This document shows, one piece after another, positions 17,007-25,535 of a stretch of DNA of 30,245 nucleotides. The notes under the pieces were generated by a model. The model did no database searches, had not been told where the DNA came from, and worked only from the letters and a program-made list of their open reading frames with translations. Source of the DNA: GCA-002715885 sp045561575 (GTDB taxonomy: Bacteria > Bacteroidota > Bacteroidia > Flavobacteriales > BACL11). The translations under genes and the position numbers were made by a program. Position 1 is the stretch's first letter, and each line of letters starts with the position of its first letter. The stretch covers positions 1-30,245 of the forward strand of contig JBJKXM010000062.1 in the NCBI GenBank assembly GCA_045561575.1, read 5' to 3'.

Positions 17007-18197
17007 ATGAATTTACACGAATATCAAGGAAAAGAATTACTATCTAGTTTTGGAGTAAGAATTCAGAGAGGTATTGTTGCTTCTTCAGTAGAAGAAGCAG
17101 TTAAGGCTGCAGAAAAACTAAACAAAGATACTGGTACTTCATGGTGGGTAATAAAAGCTCAGATTCATGCTGGTGGTAGAGGAAAAGGTGGTGGAGTAAA
17201 ATTGGCAAAATCAATTGAAGAAGTAAGATCAATATCTGAACAAATTTTAGGTATGTATTTAATTACACCCCAAACATCTGCTTCTGGAAAGTTAGTTAAT
17301 CAAGTGTTAATTGCAGAAGATGTTTATTATCCTGGAGAAAGTGAAACTGATGAATTTTATATGTCTGTTTTACTAAACAGATCAACTGGTAGAAATATGA
17401 TTATGTATTCAACAGAGGGAGGAATGGATATTGAAACAGTTGCTGAAGAAACACCTCATTTAATTTTTACAGAAGAAATTGACCCTAGTATAGGTTTACA
17501 ATCTTTTCAATGTAGAAAAGTTGCATTTAATTTAGGCCTATCGGGTACTGCCTTTAAAGAAATGACAAAATTTGTTTATTCTCTATATCAAGCATATGTA
17601 AATACAGATTCCTCATTATTTGAAATCAATCCTGTTCTTAAGACTTCTGATAATAAAATAATGGCTGTTGACTCAAAAGTTTCACTGGATGATAATGCAT
17701 TATATAGACATAAAGATTATGCTGATTTAAGAGATAAAAGAGAAGAAGATCCAACGGAGGTTGAAGCAGGAGAATATGGGTTAAATTTTGTTAAACTTGA
17801 TGGTAATGTTGGTTGTATGGTAAATGGAGCTGGTTTAGCCATGGCAACTATGGATATTATAAAAATGGCTGGAGGTAACCCAGCAAATTTCCTTGATGTT
17901 GGCGGTACTGCTGATGCAAAAAGAGTTGAACAAGCTTTTAGAATTATCCTAAAGGATAAAGAAGTAAAAGCAATACTTGTAAATATCTTTGGAGGTATTG
18001 TAAGATGTGATCGTGTAGCACAAGGAATTGTTGATGCCTACAAAAATATTGGACAAATTAGTATTCCTCTGATTGTTAGACTTCAAGGTACAAATGCAGC
18101 TGAAGCTAAAAAGTTAATAGATGATAGTGGTTTAGAAGTTCAGTCTGTAATTCTTTTACAAGAAGCTGCTGATAAAGTAGCAGAAGCTGTATCATAA
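17007..18197 (+). CDS. sucC: Succinyl-CoA synthetase (ADP-forming) beta subunit
   Basis: A 396-residue protein, the usual length for SucC. With the alpha subunit (SucD, not in this window) it converts succinyl-CoA, ADP and phosphate to succinate, CoA and ATP in the TCA cycle, in the cytoplasm. The N-terminus MNLHEYQGKELL begins the ATP-grasp domain; IKAQIHAGGRGKGGGVKLAK is the nucleotide-binding lysine/glycine segment. FEINPVL and VDSKVSLDDNAL hold the magnesium-binding Asn and Asp. NFLDVGGTAD and ILVNIFGGIVRCD are the CoA-ligase domain motifs. It is a single gene here: sucD is not adjacent, unlike in Escherichia coli, a common arrangement in Bacteroidota. It overlaps the convergent FAD-dehydrogenase gene by six bases. 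Confidence 0.97.
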   Translation: MNLHEYQGKELLSSFGVRIQRGIVASSVEEAVKAAEKLNKDTGTSWWVIKAQIHAGGRGKGGGVKLAKSIEEVRSISEQILGMYLITPQTSASGKLVNQVLIAEDVYYPGESETDEFYMSVLLNRSTGRNMIMYSTEGGMDIETVAEETPHLIFTEEIDPSIGLQSFQCRKVAFNLGLSGTAFKEMTKFVYSLYQAYVNTDSSLFEINPVLKTSDNKIMAVDSKVSLDDNALYRHKDYADLRDKREEDPTEVEAGEYGLNFVKLDGNVGCMVNGAGLAMATMDIIKMAGGNPANFLDVGGTADAKRVEQAFRIILKDKEVKAILVNIFGGIVRCDRVAQGIVDAYKNIGQISIPLIVRLQGTNAAEAKKLIDDSGLEVQSVILLQEAADKVAEAVS

Positions 18198-19739
18198 ATC
18201 AGAACATTTAATAGCACATTTTTGTCCGTCTATTGCAGCAGATATTATTCCACCTGCATAGCCTGCACCTTCTCCACATGGATATAAACCTCTTATTTCA
18301 ATATGTTCTAATGTATCTGGGTTTCTAGGGATACGAATTGGTGAAGAAGTTCTAGATTCCGGAGCATGAACAACTGCTTCATTTGTAAAATATCCCTTCA
18401 TTTGTTTTCCAAATTCTAAAAATCCTTTTTGTAGAGTATTTAAAATGAATTTAGGAAACAGTTCTTTTAAATTGGAGGACTCTGTTCCGGGAAGATATGA
18501 TGTTTGAGGAATATCTTTAGAAATTTTACCATTTACAAAATCTACTAACCTTTGAGCTGGTACTTTCTGTGTTTTTCCTCCCATTAACCATGCATTTTTT
18601 TCTATTTTTTTTTGAAATTCTAATCCTGCAAATACATCATGTTTAGAGTATTCTTTAAAATCTTCAGATTTTAGTTCCACTACTATACCTGAATTTGATG
18701 ATGGATAATCTCTTTTTGATGGAGACCACCCATTTGTTACTACTTCTTCCTGTGATGTTGCACAAGGTGCAATAATTCCCCCAGGGCACATGCAAAATGA
18801 ATATATTCCTCTATTATCAATTTGTTTAGAAATAGAATATGGAGCAGGAGGTAAAAATTCACCTCTTGATTTACATTTATATTGTATTTGATCTATCAGT
18901 TCTTGACTGTGCTCAACTCTTACTCCAATTGCAAAGGATTTTTTTTCTAGTTTAATCCCTTTTTCATGAAGTAAATCAAATATATCTCTTGATGAATGAC
19001 CAGTTGCTAAAATAACTTTAGAACAATTTATTTCATTACCATTATTTAAAATAATTTTTTGAACTTTTTTATTTTTTAATACTATATCTGATAATCTAGA
19101 GTTAAATAATATTTCACCACCATAGTTTAATATTGTTTCTCTAATGTTTTCAATGATTTTAGGTAATTTATTTGTTCCTATATGTGGGTGTGCATCAACT
19201 TTAATTTGAGGAGTTGCACCATGTTCAACTAAGATTTTTAAGATTTCATTTACATCACCTCTTTTTTTAGATCTTGTATAAAGTTTTCCGTCTGAGAAGG
19301 TACCAGCACCACCTTCTCCAAAACAATAATTTGAATCTGGGTTTACTATATGATCTTTTGTTAAACTAGCTAAATCTCTTCTTCTGTTTCTAACTTTTTT
19401 ACCTCTTTCGATTATAATAGGCTTTATACCTTTTTCAATGAGCTTTAATCCAGCAAATAAACCTGCTGGACCTGCTCCAATAATTAAAACTTCTTCAGAG
19501 TTTCTTACATTTTTATAAATAGTTTCTTCAGTTGATGCAGTATATTTTTCATTTATATATACATCAATCTTCAGATTTATCTTTATTATTTTTTGTCTTG
19601 CATCGATAGATTTTTTTAAGATATTTATATCTTGTATATCAGTTTTTGAAATATTAAAGTCATTAGATATTTTTTTTAATAATAAATGTTTCTTTTGGGC
19701 ACACTCAGGAGATACTCTTATTTGAATTGTTTTAATCAT
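18192..19739 (-). CDS. NAD(P)/FAD-dependent dehydrogenase, COG2509-like
   Basis: A 515-residue flavoprotein. Residues 1-75 form an N-terminal cap characteristic of the COG2509 group (IRVSPECAQKKHLLLKKISN). Residues 84-105 are the Rossmann FAD motif (LIIGAGPAGLFAGLKLIEKG), with the acidic end of strand 2 as IIIERG. Further family motifs are CFGEGGAGTFSDGKLYTR, VILATGHSSRD, SFAIGVRVEHSQELID, SFCMCPGGIIAPCAT with its cysteines, and GLYPCGEGAGYAGGIISAA. These enzymes are predicted oxidoreductases, some linked to the reduction of unsaturated or quinone-like substrates, but most, like this one, have no proven substrate. It is a single-gene minus-strand transcript convergent with sucC. An imperfect box (TAATTTTA) lies six bases before the ATG at 19739. 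Confidence 0.9.
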   Translation of the reverse strand: MIKTIQIRVSPECAQKKHLLLKKISNDFNISKTDIQDINILKKSIDARQKIIKINLKIDVYINEKYTASTEETIYKNVRNSEEVLIIGAGPAGLFAGLKLIEKGIKPIIIERGKKVRNRRRDLASLTKDHIVNPDSNYCFGEGGAGTFSDGKLYTRSKKRGDVNEILKILVEHGATPQIKVDAHPHIGTNKLPKIIENIRETILNYGGEILFNSRLSDIVLKNKKVQKIILNNGNEINCSKVILATGHSSRDIFDLLHEKGIKLEKKSFAIGVRVEHSQELIDQIQYKCKSRGEFLPPAPYSISKQIDNRGIYSFCMCPGGIIAPCATSQEEVVTNGWSPSKRDYPSSNSGIVVELKSEDFKEYSKHDVFAGLEFQKKIEKNAWLMGGKTQKVPAQRLVDFVNGKISKDIPQTSYLPGTESSNLKELFPKFILNTLQKGFLEFGKQMKGYFTNEAVVHAPESRTSSPIRIPRNPDTLEHIEIRGLYPCGEGAGYAGGIISAAIDGQKCAIKCSDL

Positions 19740-19790
19740 TTCTGTAAAATTACATAATGAAATAAGTTAAAGGCATATAAATTTTAATTA

Positions 19791-19818
19791 TTGATTTATT
19801 TCAAAAATTATAATTTTG
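19791..19818 (+). promoter_or_regulatory. Bacteroidota promoter (TTG-N17-TAATTTTG) for the DUF4294 gene
   Basis: TTG at 19791-19793 and the exact TAnnTTTG box TAATTTTG at 19811-19818 are 17 bases apart, as expected for a complete promoter. The box ends only five bases before the ATG at 19823, so the transcript should be leaderless or nearly so. Confidence 0.6.
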
Positions 19819-19822
19819 ATAT

Positions 19823-20404
19823 ATGCTTAGGTTTTTACTTATTAATATTTTTTTTGGCTTTTATTTGACTACTTTTTCACAAGATAAAATACTTGTATCT
19901 CCTTATATTACAGTGGATGGTGAAAAAATATTGACTTACAAAATTCCTCAATTTGATGTTATTGATTTTAGAAGTAATGAAGAAAGAAAAAGTTTTTTTA
20001 AATTAAAAAGAAGGGTCCTGAAAGTATATCCTTTTGCAATTGAAACAAAACAGAAAGTAGATTCATTAAATTATGAACTTAATAAAATTGGTAAAAAAAG
20101 AAAGCAAAGAAAACATATTAAGGCTGTTACTAAACTTGTAAAAAAACAATATACTAAAGCATTAAAAAATTTAACAATGAAAGAGGGTAGGATACTAATT
20201 AAATTAATTTATCGCGAAACTGGCATAAGTACATATGATCTTCTTAGGGAATATCGTGGTTGGTGGAATACAACAATGTGGCAAACATTTGCTAAGATGT
20301 ATAAATTAAATTTAAAAACTTCATTTGATCCTATTAATGTTAGAGAAGATATGTTTATTGATAAAATTATTGAACAAGCAAAAAGAGAAGGGAGATTTGA
20401 TTAA
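19823..20404 (+). CDS. DUF4294 domain-containing exported protein
   Basis: A 193-residue protein. Residues 1-19 are a signal peptide (INIFFGFYLTTFSQ). Residues ~26-180 match DUF4294: VDGEKILTYKIPQFDV, then FKLKRRVLKVYPFAIETKQKVDSLNYEL, a basic segment (KKRKQRKHIKAVTKLVKKQYTKALKNL), and REYRGWWNTTMWQTFAKMYKLNLKTSFDP. The strongly basic middle and amphipathic helices point to a small periplasmic helical protein; function of the family is unknown. It has its own promoter. Its last bases overlap the stop of the convergent FG-GAP gene by four bases, and a six-base inverted repeat surrounds the two stop codons. Confidence 0.88.
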   Translation: MLRFLLINIFFGFYLTTFSQDKILVSPYITVDGEKILTYKIPQFDVIDFRSNEERKSFFKLKRRVLKVYPFAIETKQKVDSLNYELNKIGKKRKQRKHIKAVTKLVKKQYTKALKNLTMKEGRILIKLIYRETGISTYDLLREYRGWWNTTMWQTFAKMYKLNLKTSFDPINVREDMFIDKIIEQAKREGRFD

Positions 20405-20408
20405 ATCT
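20393..20408. terminator. Small inverted repeat at convergent stop codons
   Basis: AGATTT and AAATCT form a perfect six-base stem with a four-base loop across the two convergent stop codons. It has no long T tract, so termination activity would be weak. Recorded because no other terminator is visible between these genes. Confidence 0.25.
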
Positions 20409-21885
20409 TGGTGAACTTTTTAGTAATTTTTTTGTTTTCAGTATATATATTAATACTATACATTCCATTATTTAATTCATTTATATTCAGTGTTTTATAA
20501 TTATCAGTTTTGATAATTATTTTTCCTAAATAATCAACAATTTCAATATAACTTATTTGATATTCACTTTCAATATTAATTATTTCTGAAGCAGGGTTAG
20601 GGTATATATTTATATTATCTTTAGTTAAATTACCAATATTTGTAGAAGAATTATTGTTTTCAAAAAATAAAAAATTATTTCCATAAAAACCTGAAGTTAC
20701 AATATCCATATCTCCATCTCCATCTAGATCAGCTAATTCTGAATGAATTATAATTCCTGCATAGCTAGTATCTGGAGATAAGCCAAATGGATTTTGAGCT
20801 TGTAGCGACATTATTGCATTTGTAGCTGAACCTTTATTTTGTTGATATAAAAACTTGTATTGTGTACTACCATTATCTTCATATGGAGTTGTTATAAGAT
20901 CATAATCACCATCATTATCAATATCTCCAAAAGATGGCATTACAGGATAATATGAACTTGGGAATGTAATTCCTATTAAATTAACTTGAGGACTAGTAAA
21001 CTGTGGATTATTAGATGTTCCAATATTTTCAATGAATCCCATATCTTGATTTTGTATATACCCTTGATTCCCAAATACAGCTATTGATGAAATAACATCA
21101 TAATCACCATCGCCGTCAATGTCAACTACATCAGAAATTCCAATAACTGAATCTAGTTCAAGTCCAAATGGATTTGTTTGTTGTGCTGCAAAAAGAGGGA
21201 TAGTAGGATTTCCTATGTTTTCATAGTATTTAAATACCGTATGTGCACTTTGATCATAACTATAAGTTCCATAACTATAATTTTGATAAAAGCCAGAATA
21301 AGTAGCTAATAAATCATAATCACCATCATTATCTAAATCAATTAAATTATGAGATAATAATGACCCATAAAGAGAAAAGTTTTGTGGAGATGTTAGATTG
21401 AATGGATTTTTTACTCCAATTGAAAATTGAGGATTAGTACTAGTTCCAATATTTTCATGATAAACAAAAATATTATTTGAATAATATGAATAATAGCTAG
21501 TATCAATATCCAAAGTTTCATAAAGTAAATCTAGATCTCCATCATTGTCTAAATCAACAAATTGAGCTTTACCAGTATAATAATTATACCCACTTATATT
21601 ACTGTTAAGGGTTAAACCAAATGGATTTATTACAGGAGACACAAAGGATTGTGCATTAACTTCATTTGAATTAATACCAAATAAAAATGCAAATGAACCT
21701 AAAATATATCTTAGTTTTCTTAAAGATATTATATTCTTTAAAATATTAACAAGCTCCTTTATTTTAAAAATTAAATTCTGAATTTCATTAGAAATAAAAC
21801 CTTTATTTCTTTTAAGTATTTCATTAAGTTTAAGAATATGATTCTTAAGTTGCCTTTCTTTTCTAGAAAAATGATTATTTGACAT
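20401..21885 (-). CDS. Secreted FG-GAP/VCBS-repeat protein with T9SS tail and unusual N-terminal extension
   Basis: A 494-residue protein. Its hydrophobic export segment is not at the start: residues 1-57 are charged and helical (e.g. SRKERQLKNHILKLNEILKR), and the core YILGSFAFLFGINSNEVNAQ lies at ~60-79. There is no internal ATG between, so the long form seems real unless a non-ATG start is used. Residues ~85-410 contain at least five calcium-binding-like repeats: DLDNDGDLDLL, DLDNDGDYDLL, DIDGDGDYDVI, DIDNDGDYDLI and DLDGDGDMDIV, each preceded by a variant of NPFGL. This is the FG-GAP/VCBS beta-propeller type, often adhesive. Residues ~425-494 are a T9SS sorting domain (INIYPNPASEIINIE ... 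NGMYSINIYTENKKITKKF). It is the last gene of the run that starts at 24716. Confidence 0.83.
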   Translation of the reverse strand: MSNNHFSRKERQLKNHILKLNEILKRNKGFISNEIQNLIFKIKELVNILKNIISLRKLRYILGSFAFLFGINSNEVNAQSFVSPVINPFGLTLNSNISGYNYYTGKAQFVDLDNDGDLDLLYETLDIDTSYYSYYSNNIFVYHENIGTSTNPQFSIGVKNPFNLTSPQNFSLYGSLLSHNLIDLDNDGDYDLLATYSGFYQNYSYGTYSYDQSAHTVFKYYENIGNPTIPLFAAQQTNPFGLELDSVIGISDVVDIDGDGDYDVISSIAVFGNQGYIQNQDMGFIENIGTSNNPQFTSPQVNLIGITFPSSYYPVMPSFGDIDNDGDYDLITTPYEDNGSTQYKFLYQQNKGSATNAIMSLQAQNPFGLSPDTSYAGIIIHSELADLDGDGDMDIVTSGFYGNNFLFFENNNSSTNIGNLTKDNINIYPNPASEIINIESEYQISYIEIVDYLGKIIIKTDNYKTLNINELNNGMYSINIYTENKKITKKFTKI

Positions 21886-21910
21886 ATTATTTATTACTAT
21901 ACAAAATTAA

Positions 21911-22996
21911 TTATTCTTTTTTTCTTTTCCAAAATGTAGATTTTGGAAGACTTAAACCATCTTTATGATCATCAGTTAATGTGTTTAAAATATTAGGTCT
22001 TTTTTTATCTTTTAGAATATGGATATCATAAATTTCATCTAAGGAAGTCAAATAATTAATTTTACCTGTTATGCTTTTTGTTGGAAGATGAACAATTACA
22101 ATTCCAGCTTGATTTGCATTTTTAGCAAAATCTAATTTTCCAAATGTTGATGAATTCTTTCTGAGCTTTGAAATTCCAATGAATAAATAATCATTATGTA
22201 GACTCATTCCTCTAACGAATCCACCTATTTTAACTACAACTTCATATGTTCCTTTAGAAGTATTTATTTTAACTAATTCTCCAGTTGCTGATAATAAAAC
22301 ATATAATTCATTATTAAATATTCTAGGAGTATGAGGCATTGGCAATCCACTGCAGATAATTTTATTTTTTTCTATATCATAAATAACACCAGAACGGGTA
22401 ATATTCTTTCTCCAGCTTTGTGGAGTATTTCCATTGTTAAATGCAGTCGCATATTTTGGTTTGCCATTTAACATTGCCATTCCATTTAAATGACATCTAT
22501 CTTCTGATGTTATTTTATCTATTTGTGGGGGAGACCAAATAGGGGTGAAGCTATAATTTTCATCTAGTTTAATAATACATGAAAATAAAGTGTTAACAGC
22601 ATATATTTCACCATTTAATCCAAAACTTAAATCATGAATATCTACAGCACCTGTATGAAATGTAATTCTTGGCATGTAAAGAGCATCATATTTATTTGGA
22701 GCATTTGGATAATAATTGGCTAATTCAGAAGAATTTTTAAATAATATTACTTCATCATTACATGCTACAGCTAATTTTTGATTTTCAAAATCTTCTGCAA
22801 TACCCATTGCTTTATTGAAGTTTCTTGGCAGTTGAGAAAGTGAATCTTCATCTTTTGCAGAGATAAAAACTAATTTACCTGCTTGATATGTGGAAATTGC
22901 AATGGTACAATTAAGCTTTAAAAGTAATTCTGGTACTTGTGGACTAAATTGACAACTAAATGGCGCTAAGGCCTTATTTTCGTTGTTATTTGACAT
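21911..22996 (-). CDS. TIGR03032-family protein of unknown function
   Basis: A 361-residue protein with no signal peptide, so probably cytoplasmic. It matches the TIGR03032 family: FSCQFSPQVPELLLKLNCTIAISTYQAGKLVFIS, then LPRNFNKAMGIAED, FHTGAVDIHDLSFG, FTPIWSPPQIDKITSEDRCHLNGMAM and GFVRGMSLHNDYLFIGISKLR. The repeated short strands suggest a beta-propeller like the NHL or strictosidine-synthase type; no function is established for the family. The start codon abuts the stop codon of the acyl-CoA dehydrogenase gene with no intervening base, so translation of the two is probably coupled. The C-terminus (LPKSTFWKRKKE) is basic. Confidence 0.85.
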   Translation of the reverse strand: MSNNNENKALAPFSCQFSPQVPELLLKLNCTIAISTYQAGKLVFISAKDEDSLSQLPRNFNKAMGIAEDFENQKLAVACNDEVILFKNSSELANYYPNAPNKYDALYMPRITFHTGAVDIHDLSFGLNGEIYAVNTLFSCIIKLDENYSFTPIWSPPQIDKITSEDRCHLNGMAMLNGKPKYATAFNNGNTPQSWRKNITRSGVIYDIEKNKIICSGLPMPHTPRIFNNELYVLLSATGELVKINTSKGTYEVVVKIGGFVRGMSLHNDYLFIGISKLRKNSSTFGKLDFAKNANQAGIVIVHLPTKSITGKINYLTSLDEIYDIHILKDKKRPNILNTLTDDHKDGLSLPKSTFWKRKKE

Positions 22997-23887
22997 TTAT
23001 TTTTGAAACTGAGAAGCTACTTTTTTATTTCTTGGACCTTCAGAATAATCATAGAACCCCTGACCAGTCTTAAGACCTAAATGATTGTTTTTTACCATTT
23101 CAACTAATAGTGAACAAGGTTTATATTTTTCATCCTTAAATCCATCATACATAACTTCTAGTATTGATAAGCAAACATCGAGTCCAATAAAATCAGCTAA
23201 ATGTAAAGGTCCCATTGGATGAGACATACCAAGAATCATTACTGTATCAATTCCTTCAACTCCACTAACATTTTCATTTAATGTGTGTATTGCTTCGTTA
23301 ATCATTGGCATAAGTATTCTATTAGCAACAAATCCAGGAGCATCATTAACTTCAACAGGTATCTTATTTAAATTTTTACTTAAATCCATAATGAGTTTTG
23401 TTACCTCATCAGAGGTTTCTTTTCCACGAATTACTTCTACAAGTTTCATAATTGGAACTGGATTCATAAAATGCATACCAATAACTTTATCTTTTCGATT
23501 AGTTTCATTTGCTATTTGAGTAATTGATATAGATGAAGTATTTGTAGCCAAAATTGTATCTTCTTTACATAACCTATCTAAATCTTTAAATATTTTCAAT
23601 TTTAAATCAACATTTTCTGTTGCAGCTTCAACAACAAGATCACTATCTTTTACTCCAAACTCAAAATCAGTAGTTGTTGTTATATTATTAAGAGTGTTTG
23701 CTTTATCATCATTTGTAATTTTTTCTTTTGCAACCATTCTGTCTAAATTTTTTGATATTGTAAAAATTGCTCTTTCAAGACTATCTTCAGAAATATCAAC
23801 TATAGTTACGCTATAATTTTTTTGTGCAAATGCATGAGCAATACCATTTCCCATAGTTCCTGCTCCTATTATTGTAATGTTATTCAT
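22997..23887 (-). CDS. hbd: 3-hydroxyacyl-CoA (3-hydroxybutyryl-CoA) dehydrogenase
   Basis: A 296-residue single-domain-pair dehydrogenase that oxidises 3-hydroxyacyl-CoA to 3-ketoacyl-CoA with NAD(P), or runs in reverse, in fatty-acid and butyrate-type metabolism. The NAD-binding motif is IIGAGTMGNGIAHAFA (6-21), with the acidic residue after strand 2 as VDIS. The catalytic region is VIGMHFMNPVPIMKLVEVI, with His139, and the preceding TNTSSISIT. DAPGFVANRILMP and MSHPMGPLHLADFIGLDVC form the C-terminal dimerisation and acyl-binding part. Length is normal for a stand-alone Hbd/PaaH. It begins ten bases after a lipoprotein gene and abuts the TIGR03032 gene. No thiolase or crotonase is in the window. 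Confidence 0.93.
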   Translation of the reverse strand: MNNITIIGAGTMGNGIAHAFAQKNYSVTIVDISEDSLERAIFTISKNLDRMVAKEKITNDDKANTLNNITTTTDFEFGVKDSDLVVEAATENVDLKLKIFKDLDRLCKEDTILATNTSSISITQIANETNRKDKVIGMHFMNPVPIMKLVEVIRGKETSDEVTKLIMDLSKNLNKIPVEVNDAPGFVANRILMPMINEAIHTLNENVSGVEGIDTVMILGMSHPMGPLHLADFIGLDVCLSILEVMYDGFKDEKYKPCSLLVEMVKNNHLGLKTGQGFYDYSEGPRNKKVASQFQK

Positions 23888-23897
23888 AATATAGTTT

Positions 23898-24716
23898 TTA
23901 ATGTAAAATTTTTATGTTATCAAAACTTATTTCTTCTAAAGTACTTGGATCATTTCTTCTCATATTAATAAATACCTTAAAAGATAGTGCATCAATACTA
24001 GCACTTACTGTTTGTGTTAGGTTTATGTAAATTTTATTCCATTCATCCTTAGATGTTACCCATATCAACTCACTTTTAACTACTTCCTGAGGATAATTAA
24101 CATACATTCCAACAATAAAATCTGTACTAGATTTATAATCTAATTCTAGATAAACTGGTGCTCCTTGTTGTGGTAATGTTAATTCCTGGGTTGCAATTTC
24201 AAAATTAATATTTGGTGATACTATTTCTGCATAGCCATAACTATTTTGGTTATCATCTATTATGGTAAAGTCAATTTCACTACTAAGAGTAGAATCAATA
24301 ATTGTTCCTGAATTTTCAAAATCTTCAATTATTGCTTCAAAAGCTTCATTGTATGAAAAGTCAGGAGTAATTTCTAACACATCATCTTTAACTAGATCAA
24401 TTGTATCTAAGTAACTTGTATAAAAAGGATATTGTATTCTAGTAGATGCAATTCCATTTGCCTTTACTCCAGCTTTAATTCTAATATTTTTTACTCCTTC
24501 ATCTAAAACAGGAAATTCAACTGGAATTTCGTAAACACCTTGTAAATTATCTTCTAAATAAATCCAAACATCTGTAATATTTTCTGTACTTGATCCAAAA
24601 TCTTCATTATTATTAAGGTTAACAGTATTGACTCTTATAAAAGATGGTGTATTATCTTTTTTTTCACATGAAATAATGCTTAGAAAAATAAGTAGTGTAA
24701 ATATTTTGTTTGTCAT
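23898..24716 (-). CDS. Putative lipoprotein of unknown function
   Basis: A 272-residue protein from the chosen start. The frame is open up to 24806, but the ATG at 24716 begins a lipoprotein signal (MTNKIFTLLIFLSIISCEKK), with the lipobox IIS-Cys at residue ~17, whereas the longer form starts with 30 residues unlike a signal peptide. After the Cys, short charged residues lead to a beta-rich domain with patterns such as VWIYLEDNLQGVYEIPVEFPVL and DYKSSTDFIVGMYVNYPQEV, and KSELIWVTSKDEWNKIYINL. It would be anchored in the inner or outer membrane; the part after the Cys looks like a beta-sandwich. Function not recognised. It is the first gene of the run ending at 20401. Confidence 0.75.
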   Translation of the reverse strand: MTNKIFTLLIFLSIISCEKKDNTPSFIRVNTVNLNNNEDFGSSTENITDVWIYLEDNLQGVYEIPVEFPVLDEGVKNIRIKAGVKANGIASTRIQYPFYTSYLDTIDLVKDDVLEITPDFSYNEAFEAIIEDFENSGTIIDSTLSSEIDFTIIDDNQNSYGYAEIVSPNINFEIATQELTLPQQGAPVYLELDYKSSTDFIVGMYVNYPQEVVKSELIWVTSKDEWNKIYINLTQTVSASIDALSFKVFINMRRNDPSTLEEISFDNIKILH

Positions 24717-24803
24717 TTTTAATTTAACAAGACAATGTGTATTATATTTTTTTAAAAATAAATATTGAAAGACAATATATATTTTTTTTGTAATTAAGTT
24801 TTT

Positions 24804-24811
24804 CAAAAATA
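24804..24811 (-). promoter_or_regulatory. Possible promoter box (TATTTTTG) upstream of the lipoprotein gene
   Basis: An exact TAnnTTTG match on the minus strand, about 88 bases before the lipoprotein ATG at 24716. Use of it would give a leader of roughly 80 bases, longer than others here, and it overlaps the alternative start at 24806. No box nearer the ATG was seen. Confidence 0.3.
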
Positions 24812-24838
24812 CACTTTAAACATTTATTATTGATATTC

Positions 24839-25489
24839 ATGAAAGATAGTTTTTTGCACAAAGGATTAAGAAAGAAATTAGTTGATGAAATTTCTAATAA
24901 AGGAATTACCAATAACAAAATTCTTAATGCTATAATGCAAATTCCTCGACATCTTTTCATGGATAATGCATTCGTTAATTTTGCTTACCAAGACAAAGCA
25001 TTTCCTATTGGTTCTGGTCAAACTATATCTCAACCATACACTGTTGCCTTTCAAACGCAATTATTAGATATAAAACCATATCAAAAAGTTCTTGAAATTG
25101 GAACAGGTTCTGGATATCAGGCTGCTGTTTTAACTTTATTAGAAACTCATGTATATACTATTGAACGTCAAAAGGATTTGTTTAATAAAACTAAACAATT
25201 TCTTCCAACAATTGGCTATGATTGTATGTTTATTTATGGGGATGGTTATAAAGGTCTTCCAAAATTTGCTCCATTTGATAGAATTATAATTACATGTGGA
25301 GCACCATTTATTCCAAAAGAATTAATTAATCAATTAAAAATTGGGGGTAAGATGGTTGTTCCTGTTGGAGATGGAGATAATCAGGAAATGCACCTAGTTG
25401 AAAAAATATCAGAAACTAAAACTAAAGTTACTACTCACGGTAATTTTTCTTTTGTTCCTATGCTAAACGACAAAGAAAATGGTAATTGA
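24839..25489 (+). CDS. pcm: Protein-L-isoaspartate O-methyltransferase
   Basis: A 216-residue SAM-dependent enzyme that methylates L-isoaspartyl residues in aged proteins, the first step of their repair. The hallmark IPRHLFMDNAFVNFAYQDKAFPIG (region ~36-59) is followed by GQTISQPYTVAFQTQLL, with the substrate-binding Ser of TISQP. SAM motif I is VLEIGTGSGYQAAVL; motif II/III regions include VYTIERQ and FDRIIITCGAP. C-terminal GGKMVVPVGDGDNQEMHLVEK is typical. The ATG at 24839 is chosen; a TTG at 24830 would add three residues and gives no benefit. It is a single plus-strand gene between two minus-strand runs. Length is normal. Confidence 0.95.
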   Translation: MKDSFLHKGLRKKLVDEISNKGITNNKILNAIMQIPRHLFMDNAFVNFAYQDKAFPIGSGQTISQPYTVAFQTQLLDIKPYQKVLEIGTGSGYQAAVLTLLETHVYTIERQKDLFNKTKQFLPTIGYDCMFIYGDGYKGLPKFAPFDRIIITCGAPFIPKELINQLKIGGKMVVPVGDGDNQEMHLVEKISETKTKVTTHGNFSFVPMLNDKENGN

Positions 25490-25535
25490 TTAGAATTAAT
25501 ATTATAGTTTTTAATAATTGGTTTAAAGAAAATAT

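Noticed and set aside
20600..21600. CRISPR-like or satellite repeat from periodic similar segments
   Set aside because: The periodicity comes from protein repeats (calcium-binding DxDxDGD motifs and NPFGL segments) and the DNA units differ widely in sequence and spacing.
24717..24806. N-terminal extension of the lipoprotein to 24806
   Set aside because: The 30 extra residues lack signal-peptide character and would bury the lipobox; the start at 24716 gives a standard lipoprotein signal.
24830..24838. TTG start three codons upstream for pcm
   Set aside because: An ATG lies three codons downstream and gives the usual N-terminus and length.
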